A DNA stretch of 64,000 nt from positions 62,001 to 126,000 of the forward strand of contig NZ_JXST01000009.1 of the NCBI RefSeq assembly GCF_000878195.1, written 5' to 3'. This document shows, one piece after another, positions 36,004 to 45,068 of this stretch (the stretch's first letter is position 1; each line of letters opens with the position of its first letter). The notes under the pieces are model-generated. The model was given only the letters and a program-made list of their open reading frames with translations. It was not told the DNA's origin and did no database searches. Both the position numbers and the translations under genes were made by a program. Source of the stretch: Mycolicibacterium llatzerense (GTDB lineage: Bacteria > Actinomycetota > Actinomycetes > Mycobacteriales > Mycobacteriaceae).

Positions 36004-37097
36004 CCAGTGGAGTACACCCGTTCCGCCTCTGGGCCTTTGGCGACGCTCATGTGGGTACTGATCGTAGATTGGGCAGAGACAGTCTGGCCGAGGCGATTTC
36101 GCAGTCCGAGTTCGGTGGGCCTGACGGTGGCGCGGCGTTTGACTGGGACATCGCCGTCGACGTCGGCGACATGTCCGGTGCCCACCACCATCTACCGGAC
36201 GACGAGGAAGGGCGTGAGCTCCGACGGCAGTTCGGGAGTTTGCGTCGCCACCGCCGCGAGGACGTCTACAGCGTGTGCGGGAACCACGACCGCAGTGGCT
36301 TGGACGAACCCGAGGCATGGTGGTGGCAGAAGTGGATCGACCCGCTGGGGCAGCACACGGAGTTTTCCGGTGTCGATGCCGCACTTCGACGCTATCCGGT
36401 AGCCGGGACCTGGCAGCACTACTCGTTTCGGGTGGGGAATCTGTTGTTCCTCATGCTGAGCGACCGTAACGAGCCGACGCAGGCCGTCGGTCGTGGCACA
36501 TTGGGTGGCAATCCAGGGGGTGTGGTCAGCGGCGAAACGTTCCGCTGGTGGAAGCACATGGTGCTGACCAATCCTGACGCGATCATCGTGACGGTGCACC
36601 ACTACGTGCTCAAGGACACCACGGTGGCATCGGGAGAGTGGGAGGGCGTCCGTCGCGATGCTGACGGCCAACTGGCGGAGCATTACCACCGGCCGTTCCC
36701 GCAGGGCACGCCGCAAGCGGCGTCGTATCTGTACTGGGTGGACAGTCAGCCTGATTCCGGTGCGTTCGAACAGTTCTTGGCCGAGCATCCGGGCCGGGTG
36801 CAACTGTGGATCGCCGGTCACACCCATACCCACCCCGACGACAATTTCGGCGGCAAGAGTCATATCGAACAGCGTTGGGGGACATGGTTTCTCAACGTCG
36901 CGTCACTGAGTCGGCATCACATGCCGATCACGACGCTGCCGCTGAGCAGACTGCTGACATTCACTCCCGGCAGTTCAGCAGTGCGCGTGCAGTGCTATCT
37001 GCACTCTGATCAGTACGCGCCGCAGGGCTGGTACGACAAGGCAGAGAAGACCATTGGGCTCAGGACGCCGTTTCGCTGGACGCCCGCTTCGGTGTAG
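36000..37097 (+). CDS. calcineurin-like metallophosphoesterase
   Basis: A 365-residue cytosolic phosphoesterase. All five metal motifs are visible: GDAHVG (about residues 14-19), VGDMSG, CGNHD, VHHYVL and the C-terminal GHTHTHPDD, giving the two-metal site of the calcineurin-like superfamily. Members hydrolyse phosphomonoesters, phosphodiesters or phosphonates. Its ATG overlaps the permease stop, and with the PHP hydrolase at the other end of the operon it brackets the transporter. I infer that it acts on the transported compound or a derivative. The substrate is not known. Confidence 0.88.
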   Translation: MTSGVHPFRLWAFGDAHVGTDRRLGRDSLAEAISQSEFGGPDGGAAFDWDIAVDVGDMSGAHHHLPDDEEGRELRRQFGSLRRHRREDVYSVCGNHDRSGLDEPEAWWWQKWIDPLGQHTEFSGVDAALRRYPVAGTWQHYSFRVGNLLFLMLSDRNEPTQAVGRGTLGGNPGGVVSGETFRWWKHMVLTNPDAIIVTVHHYVLKDTTVASGEWEGVRRDADGQLAEHYHRPFPQGTPQAASYLYWVDSQPDSGAFEQFLAEHPGRVQLWIAGHTHTHPDDNFGGKSHIEQRWGTWFLNVASLSRHHMPITTLPLSRLLTFTPGSSAVRVQCYLHSDQYAPQGWYDKAEKTIGLRTPFRWTPASV

Positions 37098-37103
37098 CGA
37101 CAG

Positions 37104-38210
<1,107 letters not shown>

Positions 38211-38243
38211 TCAAATACCTAACTATCGGGTTCTTACGCTTGC

Positions 38244-39476
38244 ATGGGTGTGTGTCACCTTGCTTCAATGGGGCGCATGGCGCTCAGTGGCACGTTGGTG
38301 GCACCCACACCCGGCGATGTGTTCGCCTTGATCCGGGGGCGCGGAGCCATCACCCGCAGTGAGATCGGCCGGATCACGGGCCTGTCCCGCACCGCCGTGA
38401 CGGCTCGGCTCTCGGCTCTGGAGGCCGACAATCTGGTGATCGAGCCCGAGTACGCAGCGTCGACGGGCGGCCGTCCGGCGACCCAACTCATGTTCAACAT
38501 CGATGCCGGCATCGTCTTCGCCGCGGCGATCGGGCGCAGCCGCACCCAGTTGGCATTGTGCAATCTCGCCGGCGACATCCTCGCCACCGCCGACATCGAT
38601 CAAGAGCCCGGTATGCGTCCAGACGATCTGATGCCCGGCCTGGTCAGGCGCATCGAGGCGCTGTTGGACGACTCCGGACGCCGCGGCGACCGCGTCTTCG
38701 GGATCGGGCTCAGCCTGCCCGGCACTGTCGATCAACAGCGGGGAGCCAGTCTGGACTCCCCGAACATGAGCGGCTGGGATGGTGTGCCGTTGGCCCCGTA
38801 CTTCCAGCATCTCACCGACGCTCCGTTGGTCATGGACAACGATGCCAACGTCATCGCCCTGGCGGAACGGCGGTTCGGATTCGCTGACGTGCAAGACATG
38901 CTGGTTGTGAAGGCGTCCACCGGACTGGGTGCCGGCATCGTGATGGCCGGTCAGCTCCGGCGCGGGGCCGCGGCGGCTGCCGGGGATTTCGGGCACAGCA
39001 AGATCTCGGCGGCCGCAGGTGTTCCGTGTCGCTGCGGCGACACGGGTTGTGTGGAGGCGGTCGCCGGCGGCTGGGCGATCGTGCGGGACCTGCAAGCCGA
39101 CGGGTACGCCGTCAACCACCTGCGTGACGTGGTGGCTCTCGCTCTTAGTGGGGATGCGAAGGCTCGCAGCATGATTCGTGACAGCGGGCGCCACATCGGC
39201 GAAGTGCTCGCCGCCGCGGTGAACCTGATCAACCCGGCGGTGCTGGTCGTCGCCGGTGACATGGTCGGTGCCTACGACGTATTCGTCGCTGGTCTACGAG
39301 AAACGTTGTACGGCAACGCCAGCACCCTGGCCACCCGGACGCTGCAGGTCGTCCCGTCGGTGTTGCAGGAGCGCGTCGGCATCGTCGGCTGCGCAACCAC
39401 GGTGCTCGATCACATCTTGAGCCCCAACATGATTGATGCGTCGTTGGACGCGCGGCTTCAGCTGTCGGGTGCCTGA
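38244..39476 (+). CDS. ROK family regulator/kinase
   Basis: A 410-residue ROK protein with an N-terminal winged helix (SEIGRITGLSRTAVTARLSALEADNLV) and a C-terminal sugar-kinase-like domain. The domain contains the ATP/sugar motif STGLGAGIVMAGQLRRG, followed by GDFGHSKI and the zinc-binding CRCGDTGCVEAVAGG. Proteins with both parts are sugar-responsive repressors (NagC/XylR type). It is divergent from gap across about 120 bases, so control of gap by a sugar is a reasonable inference. Starts at ATG 38244, 38268 or 38277 are all possible; none has a strong ribosome-binding site. Confidence 0.87.
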   Translation: MGVCHLASMGRMALSGTLVAPTPGDVFALIRGRGAITRSEIGRITGLSRTAVTARLSALEADNLVIEPEYAASTGGRPATQLMFNIDAGIVFAAAIGRSRTQLALCNLAGDILATADIDQEPGMRPDDLMPGLVRRIEALLDDSGRRGDRVFGIGLSLPGTVDQQRGASLDSPNMSGWDGVPLAPYFQHLTDAPLVMDNDANVIALAERRFGFADVQDMLVVKASTGLGAGIVMAGQLRRGAAAAAGDFGHSKISAAAGVPCRCGDTGCVEAVAGGWAIVRDLQADGYAVNHLRDVVALALSGDAKARSMIRDSGRHIGEVLAAAVNLINPAVLVVAGDMVGAYDVFVAGLRETLYGNASTLATRTLQVVPSVLQERVGIVGCATTVLDHILSPNMIDASLDARLQLSGA

Positions 39477-39747
39477 CGCGGTTCCGGTGGCGAAGGTCGA
39501 CGCGGATGCCAACCTACGAGTAACCGAGCAAAATGATGCGTGGATCACAGTGTTCCACGTCACAATTGCGCAGTCTGTTCAACATCTGCGCTGGCTATTG
39601 ACGCAGGTCAGGCGCTGAGGCAGATTTCGCTGCACCGACTGCTCATTGGTTGGCGCAGTGCATATCTGCGGGACGTGAGCGGTCGGCGGTGTGAGTGGCC
39701 ACTGGCCAACGGCACCAATCCATCTCGCAATGAATACAAGGAATTTG
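39477..39747. other. intergenic region before small secreted peptide gene
   Basis: This 271-base gap has no recognisable gene. It holds a near-perfect 21-bp palindrome at 39539-39559 (listed separately) and is the promoter region for the small gene at 39748. Confidence 0.5.
39539..39559. promoter_or_regulatory. 21-bp palindrome CGTGGATCAC-A-GTGTTCCACG
   Basis: Arms CGTGGATCAC and GTGTTCCACG pair at nine of ten positions around a single central base at 39549. It lies 62 bases after the ROK stop and about 190 bases before the small peptide gene. The form is that of a dimeric regulator site. The binding protein is unknown. Confidence 0.55.
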
Positions 39748-39978
39748 ATGTCCCGTTCACGTCTGACCAACGCCGCCAACGTCCGTCGCATCGCGGCCGC
39801 AATCGGAGCCAGTGCCCTGGTGGCCATGGGAGCCGCCACCGTGGCGGTCGCCCAACCAGCGCCGTTGGCGCCGCGTATCGATGGCGGCGCCACCACGACG
39901 TCCACGGCCCCGCCGACCGCACCCCTGACCCCTTCGGCCAGCCCCGTGGTCAAGGCGACGTTCTCCGGCAAGGGCTAG
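39748..39978 (+). CDS. small secreted peptide, unknown function
   Basis: A 76-residue protein. Residues about 1-35 are a signal peptide (RRIAAAIGASALVAMGAATVAVAQP), and the mature part is about 40 residues of Thr/Ser/Pro/Ala ending VVKATFSGKG. It has no cysteine and no recognisable domain. ATG 39748 (MSRSRLTN) is preceded by AAGGA; an ATG at 39730 is an alternative. Short exported peptides of this kind are common in mycobacteria. It is monocistronic, followed by an imperfect hairpin with a T run (39990-40015) and a possible dispersed repeat. Confidence 0.7.
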   Translation: MSRSRLTNAANVRRIAAAIGASALVAMGAATVAVAQPAPLAPRIDGGATTTSTAPPTAPLTPSASPVVKATFSGKG

Positions 39979-40033
39979 ACCGACACCGAAAGGCCAGTTA
40001 TGGCAGGCTTTTTCGTGAGTTGCGTGCCGTAAT

Positions 40034-40057
40034 CCCCCGCAAGCGGGAGGTGCCCCC
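40034..40057. repeat. possible dispersed mycobacterial intergenic repeat
   Basis: This C- and G-rich 24-mer contains a five-base hairpin, CCCGC-AA-GCGGG (40036-40047), followed by AGGTGCCCCC. I recall similar elements in many mycobacterial intergenic regions, but only one copy is seen here, so its repeat nature cannot be shown from this window. Confidence 0.35.
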
Positions 40058-40076
40058 AGGCGCTCGGCGGCAGGAA

Positions 40077-40958
40077 TCAGGCGCGCGGCATGATCATCAC
40101 CGGCACCGGAGAATGACGCAGAATCTTTGCCGCCGCCGACCCGAGGAAGACCCGCGCCGATTGCCCGGCTGCGCCAGATCCGAGCAGCAGCACATCACCT
40201 GATGCCCATCCCGTGTTCTCCACGGCCTGCTGCCAATCGCGCCCGCTGCTGACGATCATGTCCACGTCGGGCACGGCCAGTTGCTCACGAACTTTGTTGA
40301 GCTGCTTGGTGACATCGTCGGCGGTGCGCTTCGACCATTGCGCGACCACCATGTCCTCAGCACCCGCCTCGAGTGAGGGCCCACCGAACGCCCACACGGG
40401 CCGCACGGTGAACGCCACGATGCGCAGCCGGGCATTCCAGTCCTTCGACAGCTCCGCGGCCGCCCGGATCAACCCGTTGGTGTCGGCCTCACCGCCGTAG
40501 GCCGCGGTGAGTCGGCGGATCGGCTCGTGGCTGAAGCCATATCCGCGCGGCGCGATCGCCACCGGCACCTGCGCGGTGTGCACCAGACGTTCGGTGACGC
40601 TGCCGAGCGCCACGCGTCCCAATAGCCCCGACGACGACGAGCCGAGCACCACGGCCCTGGCCTGAAACTCCTGCGCCAACTCGAGCAAACCTGTTGGGAT
40701 GGAACCGGATTCGTGCACCAGTGTCGGGACGTCCGGTCGCCCGGGCAGGCCGTCGACGACGGCCTGCAAGGACTGGGCCGTCTGCGCCTTCACGTGGCGC
40801 AGGTACTCGTCTTCGACCGGGTCGTTGCGCGGTGGCCACGAGCGCTCCAGTACCGCCGCCGCGATCACCTTTTCGCCGGTGGTCTTCGCGATCTGCACGG
40901 CGAGGTTGATCGGGGCGCTGCCGTGCCGGGATGCGCTGAACCCGGCGATGATCGTCAC
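40077..40958 (-). CDS. universal stress protein, tandem USP domains
   Basis: A 293-residue protein made of two USP domains. The first (about residues 1-145) ends with the ATP-binding pattern GSSSSGLLGRVALGSVTERL, the second with GSGAAGQSARVFLGSAAAKIL. The G-x2-G-x9-G-S/T spacing is intact in the first and slightly altered in the second. The GTG start overlaps the permease stop (GTGA), so it is co-translated with a transporter that itself carries a USP-like tail. It probably binds ATP or a nucleotide and modulates the permease or the stress response (inference). Confidence 0.88.
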   Translation of the reverse strand: MTIIAGFSASRHGSAPINLAVQIAKTTGEKVIAAAVLERSWPPRNDPVEDEYLRHVKAQTAQSLQAVVDGLPGRPDVPTLVHESGSIPTGLLELAQEFQARAVVLGSSSSGLLGRVALGSVTERLVHTAQVPVAIAPRGYGFSHEPIRRLTAAYGGEADTNGLIRAAAELSKDWNARLRIVAFTVRPVWAFGGPSLEAGAEDMVVAQWSKRTADDVTKQLNKVREQLAVPDVDMIVSSGRDWQQAVENTGWASGDVLLLGSGAAGQSARVFLGSAAAKILRHSPVPVMIMPRA

Positions 40959-42781
40959 GCGACGGGCTCCTCGGCGGGCGCCATCGCGATCACGTTGGTC
41001 ACCGGCACGTGGTAGTCGGCCCGGGCGCGGTCGACGACATCGAAGCGGTGCCAGATCGACTGTTCCGGCGGCTCCGTCGCGATGACGATCTGGTCGGGCT
41101 CGAACTCGGCGACGGCGGCTGCCAAAGCGCGCAGCGGGCGGTAGTCGCCGAGTTTGCCGTCGGCTTCCAGATTCGCCGAGTGCAGCGCGGCGAGTGTCTG
41201 ATCGAGGCGTTGCTGCGCAAGGATTTTGGTGGCTTCCCAGACATCGAGAGGACCGTGGGAGGCGGCGGCGCCGGTCTCGATCGGGCTGACGGGCACGACG
41301 ACGTGATAGGTGGTGGCGTTGTCGGCGCCGATGGCGCGTAGTTCGTCGAGCAGCTCTTCGGAGCCGACGGTTTCGTTGGCCAGCACCAGGACTCGGTGCG
41401 GTCGCTCGGTCGGGGCGATGACCTCCGGAACGGGCCGGCGCGAGACGAACCAGCGGTTGGCGAAGAACAATCCGATCACCACAGCCCAGGACAGGAGGCT
41501 CAGCAACAAGGCTCGTCTGTTGTCTCCACCTTGGATGAACATCTGCGCCAGGATCGCGGCCATCGCTATCGCTGAGACGATCGACAGCACAGGGAACAGC
41601 CACATCTTGACTTTGAGATGGCCGTCGCCGTTGCGGTACCGCAGCACGATCTGGGATATCGCGATCAGCAGATAGACGAAGAGGATCACCGCACCGCTGG
41701 AATCGAGCAGGAACTTGAAGATGAATTCCGGCGAGAATGCCGAGGCGATGACACCCAGGAACCCGATGACCGACGACGTGAGAATCGCGGCGGCCGGAAC
41801 TCCGCGGCGGGTCACGGAGACGAGCTGGGCAGGTGCCTCGCGACGGGCGGCGAGCACGAACAGCATGCGTGAAGCGGTGTACATGCCGGAGTTCAGGCAG
41901 CTCAGGACAGCTGTCAGCACGACCGCGTTCATGATGTGGTCGGCGTATGGAACGCCCATCGCGGTGAAGGCCGAGACAAACGGCGACGCGGCGAGTTGAT
42001 TGCCGTTCCACGGCAGGATGGTCACCAGCAGGAACGCCGAGCCGACGAAGAAGACCGCGATGCGCATGATGACCGAGTTGGCGGCCTTGGCGACGGCACG
42101 CTCAGGGTCGGTCGATTCAGCGGCGGCGATGGTCGCGATCTCGGCGCCCACCATCGAGAAGATGACAGTCACCACACCGACGGTGACCGCGGCCGAGCCC
42201 AGGGGGAAGAATCCGCCGTGGGCCGTCAGATTGGAGAAGTCCATGGACTTGTTCGGCCACAGGCCGAGCACGTAGCACGAGCCCGCACCCAGGAACACGA
42301 TGATCGCCGCGACCTTGATGCTTGCGAACCAGAACTCGAACTCACCGAACGACGACACCGAGAACAGGTTCGTCGCCGTCATCGCGATCAACAGCAGCAG
42401 GGCCGTGAGCCATATCGGCGCCGAAGGCAGCCAGTACTTGACGATCTTGGCTCCGGCGATGGCCTCGAAACCGACCACGATCACCCAGAAGTACCAATAC
42501 AGCCAGCCGATCGAGAAGCCGGCCCAGTTGCCCAGTGCGTTGCGGGCGTAGTCGGCGAACGAGCCGGTCGACGGGTTGGCCACCGCCATCTCGGCGAGCA
42601 TCCGCATGATCATGATGATCAGCGCCCCGGCGAGTGCATAGGTGATGAACGTTCCAGGCCCGGTGTTTTTGATGACGACCCCTGAGCCGACGAACAGCCC
42701 GGCGCCGATCACCCCGCCGATCGCGATCATCGATAGTTGGCGCTGGCTCAGGCCCTTTTGCAGGGTCGATGTCCCACTCAC
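40955..42781 (-). CDS. GabP-like amino acid permease with C-terminal USP-like domain
   Basis: A 608-residue APC-family transporter. Residues about 15-450 hold about twelve transmembrane helices and open LSQRQLSMIAIGGVIGAGLFVGSG, the amino acid/GABA permease signature. EIATIAAAESTDPERAVAKA is the consensus amphipathic loop. The last 150 residues are soluble (HRVLVLANETVGSEELL, then PDQIVIATEPPE) and resemble a USP or mycobacterial GabP-type regulatory domain. The GTG at 42781 is chosen because AAGGAGA precedes it; an ATG at 42811 is an alternative. A PucR regulator lies upstream on the same strand, so the substrate is probably GABA, another amino acid or a purine-derived compound. Confidence 0.88.
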   Translation of the reverse strand: MSGTSTLQKGLSQRQLSMIAIGGVIGAGLFVGSGVVIKNTGPGTFITYALAGALIIMIMRMLAEMAVANPSTGSFADYARNALGNWAGFSIGWLYWYFWVIVVGFEAIAGAKIVKYWLPSAPIWLTALLLLIAMTATNLFSVSSFGEFEFWFASIKVAAIIVFLGAGSCYVLGLWPNKSMDFSNLTAHGGFFPLGSAAVTVGVVTVIFSMVGAEIATIAAAESTDPERAVAKAANSVIMRIAVFFVGSAFLLVTILPWNGNQLAASPFVSAFTAMGVPYADHIMNAVVLTAVLSCLNSGMYTASRMLFVLAARREAPAQLVSVTRRGVPAAAILTSSVIGFLGVIASAFSPEFIFKFLLDSSGAVILFVYLLIAISQIVLRYRNGDGHLKVKMWLFPVLSIVSAIAMAAILAQMFIQGGDNRRALLLSLLSWAVVIGLFFANRWFVSRRPVPEVIAPTERPHRVLVLANETVGSEELLDELRAIGADNATTYHVVVPVSPIETGAAASHGPLDVWEATKILAQQRLDQTLAALHSANLEADGKLGDYRPLRALAAAVAEFEPDQIVIATEPPEQSIWHRFDVVDRARADYHVPVTNVIAMAPAEEPVA

Positions 42782-42975
42782 GTCGTCTCCTTCGCGCTGC
42801 CCCGACGGCATTGTCGGAGCGTCTTCAGCCCACGCCCAGCGACGATGTGAGCTGCACCACATTTTGGCGTGTGCGAATACTAAGCCGATCGATGCTGCGT
42901 GCGGGGGACTAACGAGGCGCAGCTGGTCGGAACATCCAGCAGTTTTTCCGACAGCAGTCGGAAGACCACGCGCGG

Positions 42976-44199
42976 TCAGCGACGACGCAGCCGGGCCAGC
43001 CGGATGCTCAGCATCAGATCGAAGCGCGCCTCTCCATCGGTGAGGTCGTTGACGTCATCACCGAGCGCCTGGGTGATCTTCTCCAGGCGGTAGTACAGCG
43101 TCGAGCGATGCAGGTGCATGGTGTCGGCCGCGCGCCTCGCGTCGCCGCCGGAGGACAGATAGGCCTCGAGGGTCTGGATCAGGTCGTCGCGTCCGTCGGC
43201 CAACAAGGCGGCGACGCCCGGGTGGATCAGCCCGTCGAGTTCGTCGGGGGAGTCTGCGAAGCTGTCGGCGAGCAGGGCCACCGCCCGCCACGAGCCGGCC
43301 CCGGTCCAGTCCGTCGGGGACCCGGCCGGACCTGCGCCGATCGCGGCGATGGCACACGCGAGCCGCGCATCTCGAAATGCCCGCGCGGCTTGCGCCAACG
43401 GCAGCCGGGTGCCCGACCAGCCGATGGCCGGATCGTCATCGAAGATGGCCTGGATCGATGAGGTCACGGTGTCCACCAACCGCTGTGGCGGGACCCGCAC
43501 GTGTGCGGGGCAGAAGGCGAAGACGCCGACGGGATTGCCCGGCAGGACGAACCAGTTGTGCGTCCGCTCGACGGTGGACAGCCGCAATCGCAATGCGATG
43601 CGACGCTGCTCGGTTTCGGAGGAATCCCCGGATGGCGCGAACGCGAAGACGCTGAGCAGGCTGTCCGGCCGGGCCATGTCGTGGGTGGTGAGTTCACGCA
43701 GCACCGGTTCGAGGGGCTCGTCCGACACCAGCCGGGTCAGCAGGGCTTGATGCGCGGACTCCACGGCGCGCTCTGTGGTCCGGCGCCGGTCCAGGATCGC
43801 CACCAGGTCCGCCCCCGCTTGGTGAGCCAAGGTGCGTTCGGCCGCGCTCAGTGACTGCTGCGGGTCGATCACCCACAAGTAGCCGAAGCGGTCATCGGCC
43901 GAGCGCACCGGCACGCAGTACCGTGCCACCATGCCGTGCTGCGGCAGTGGCGGGATCGCGACACCGGGGTCGGCGTCGTCGAGTCCGAAGGCCTGGAGCC
44001 CTGCCATGACTTCGGGTTTCGTGGCGCGCTCGATGAGGCTGTGCATCCGCACGTCGTCGACGGTGCCGTGCTGACGGCTGAAGGTCATGGGCGTCATCGC
44101 AGTGTCGTCCAGCAGCACCGCGCGATTCAGGGACCGGGCGAGCAGGTCGACGATCAGCTGAAGGTGGGCACTGGGATCGGTGCTGTGCGGTTCCGCCAT
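42976..44199 (-). CDS. PucR/CdaR family helix-turn-helix regulator
   Basis: A 407-residue regulator. An N-terminal GAF-like sensory part (about residues 1-150, MVARYCVPVRSADDRFGYLWVID) is followed by a GGDEF-like middle region. The C-terminal PucR helix-turn-helix is GDARRAADTMHLHRSTLYYRLEKI (about 350-375). Members control amino acid, purine and GABA catabolism. It lies upstream of the GabP-like permease on the same strand with a 194-base gap, so it probably regulates that gene and its USP partner. GAAGGGAG precedes the ATG at 44199. Confidence 0.88.
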   Translation of the reverse strand: MAEPHSTDPSAHLQLIVDLLARSLNRAVLLDDTAMTPMTFSRQHGTVDDVRMHSLIERATKPEVMAGLQAFGLDDADPGVAIPPLPQHGMVARYCVPVRSADDRFGYLWVIDPQQSLSAAERTLAHQAGADLVAILDRRRTTERAVESAHQALLTRLVSDEPLEPVLRELTTHDMARPDSLLSVFAFAPSGDSSETEQRRIALRLRLSTVERTHNWFVLPGNPVGVFAFCPAHVRVPPQRLVDTVTSSIQAIFDDDPAIGWSGTRLPLAQAARAFRDARLACAIAAIGAGPAGSPTDWTGAGSWRAVALLADSFADSPDELDGLIHPGVAALLADGRDDLIQTLEAYLSSGGDARRAADTMHLHRSTLYYRLEKITQALGDDVNDLTDGEARFDLMLSIRLARLRRR

Positions 44200-44315
44200 G
44201 CGCTCCCTTCAGATCTGTGTCGGCGGCACCGCGCTCACAGGTACCGCAAGGTTGTTGCCGGGTATCGTCGCACGCACTCCGCGGCCGGGCGGGGCGTTGA
44301 CCGGGGAGATTGATC

Positions 44316-45065
44316 ATGTGGCCCGCGGTGTGGTCGGAAGTGCGGTGGGCGTTCACCCCGCCGCGCAGCTGGCTGCTGGGCGTGGTGGCCAACGTCGTGC
44401 TCGCCCTGGTGTGGCTCTCTGTGCAGCCGTTGGCCTCCGGTGGACGTCATCACCAGGACTGGGTGATCCTGGTCGGCACATACTTCTCATCGTTCGTGCT
44501 GGCCGACACCACGACGACCAATGTGCTTGGCGCTGACCATGATCGGGTCCAGCGGGCCCTGGCGGAGTCGATACCGCCGTGGCGAATGCTGCTGCACAAG
44601 AACCTGGCCTTGCTGGTACTCGTCGGCCTGCCGGTGCTTGCGGTGGCCGCGGTGCTGACCCTCTGGTTGGAGACGCCGGCACGGCTCGGCGTGACGATTC
44701 CGAACGTCGCGGTGCCGATCCTGTCCTGGCTGGGGATCGGCAATGTGGTCTCGGTGTTGCTGCCGGTGGCCGAAGTCCCGCTGGCGCAGCGGTGGGGTCA
44801 GCGCCATGACCGGCGGCGCATCGTGCTGTGGCTGTCCTCGTTGGCGTTGCCCTACGCGCTGTACTTCGTCGCCGACCCGATCGGCGGGGTCGAGCACCGC
44901 GAGCTGTGGCGGGCGCTGCCGACCGCCGTCGCCCACATCGTCGGTCCCGTGCTCGGCCGTGACACCAAAAGTGCTGTGCACCTTGGTGTTGCGATCATGG
45001 TCTGGATGGCCGGAACGCTGTTTGCCGATTGGTGGGTGCGGCGCCGGGGTGTGCAGTTCCGGTAG
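44316..45065 (+). CDS. polytopic membrane protein, ABC-2-like, unknown function
   Basis: A 249-residue protein with about six hydrophobic segments (SWLLGVVANVVLALVWLSV, VLVGLPVLAVAAVLTLWL, VAVPILSWLGIGNVVSVLLPV, VAIMVWMAGTLFADWWV). The arrangement and the REL-type loops are like ABC-2-type permeases or their mycobacterial relatives, but no ATPase gene is adjacent and no motif is decisive. ATG 44316 is chosen because GGGGAG sits seven bases upstream. It stands alone between a divergent PucR gene and a convergent cutinase gene, three bases from the latter's stop. Confidence 0.7.
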   Translation: MWPAVWSEVRWAFTPPRSWLLGVVANVVLALVWLSVQPLASGGRHHQDWVILVGTYFSSFVLADTTTTNVLGADHDRVQRALAESIPPWRMLLHKNLALLVLVGLPVLAVAAVLTLWLETPARLGVTIPNVAVPILSWLGIGNVVSVLLPVAEVPLAQRWGQRHDRRRIVLWLSSLALPYALYFVADPIGGVEHRELWRALPTAVAHIVGPVLGRDTKSAVHLGVAIMVWMAGTLFADWWVRRRGVQFR

Positions 45066-45068
45066 CGG

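Noticed and set aside
40959..42011. N-terminal extension of the universal stress protein across the permease gene
   Set aside because: The extension is antisense-like, Arg/Pro/Ser-rich and overlaps the permease; the GTG at 40958 fits the GTGA overlap and the USP start motif.
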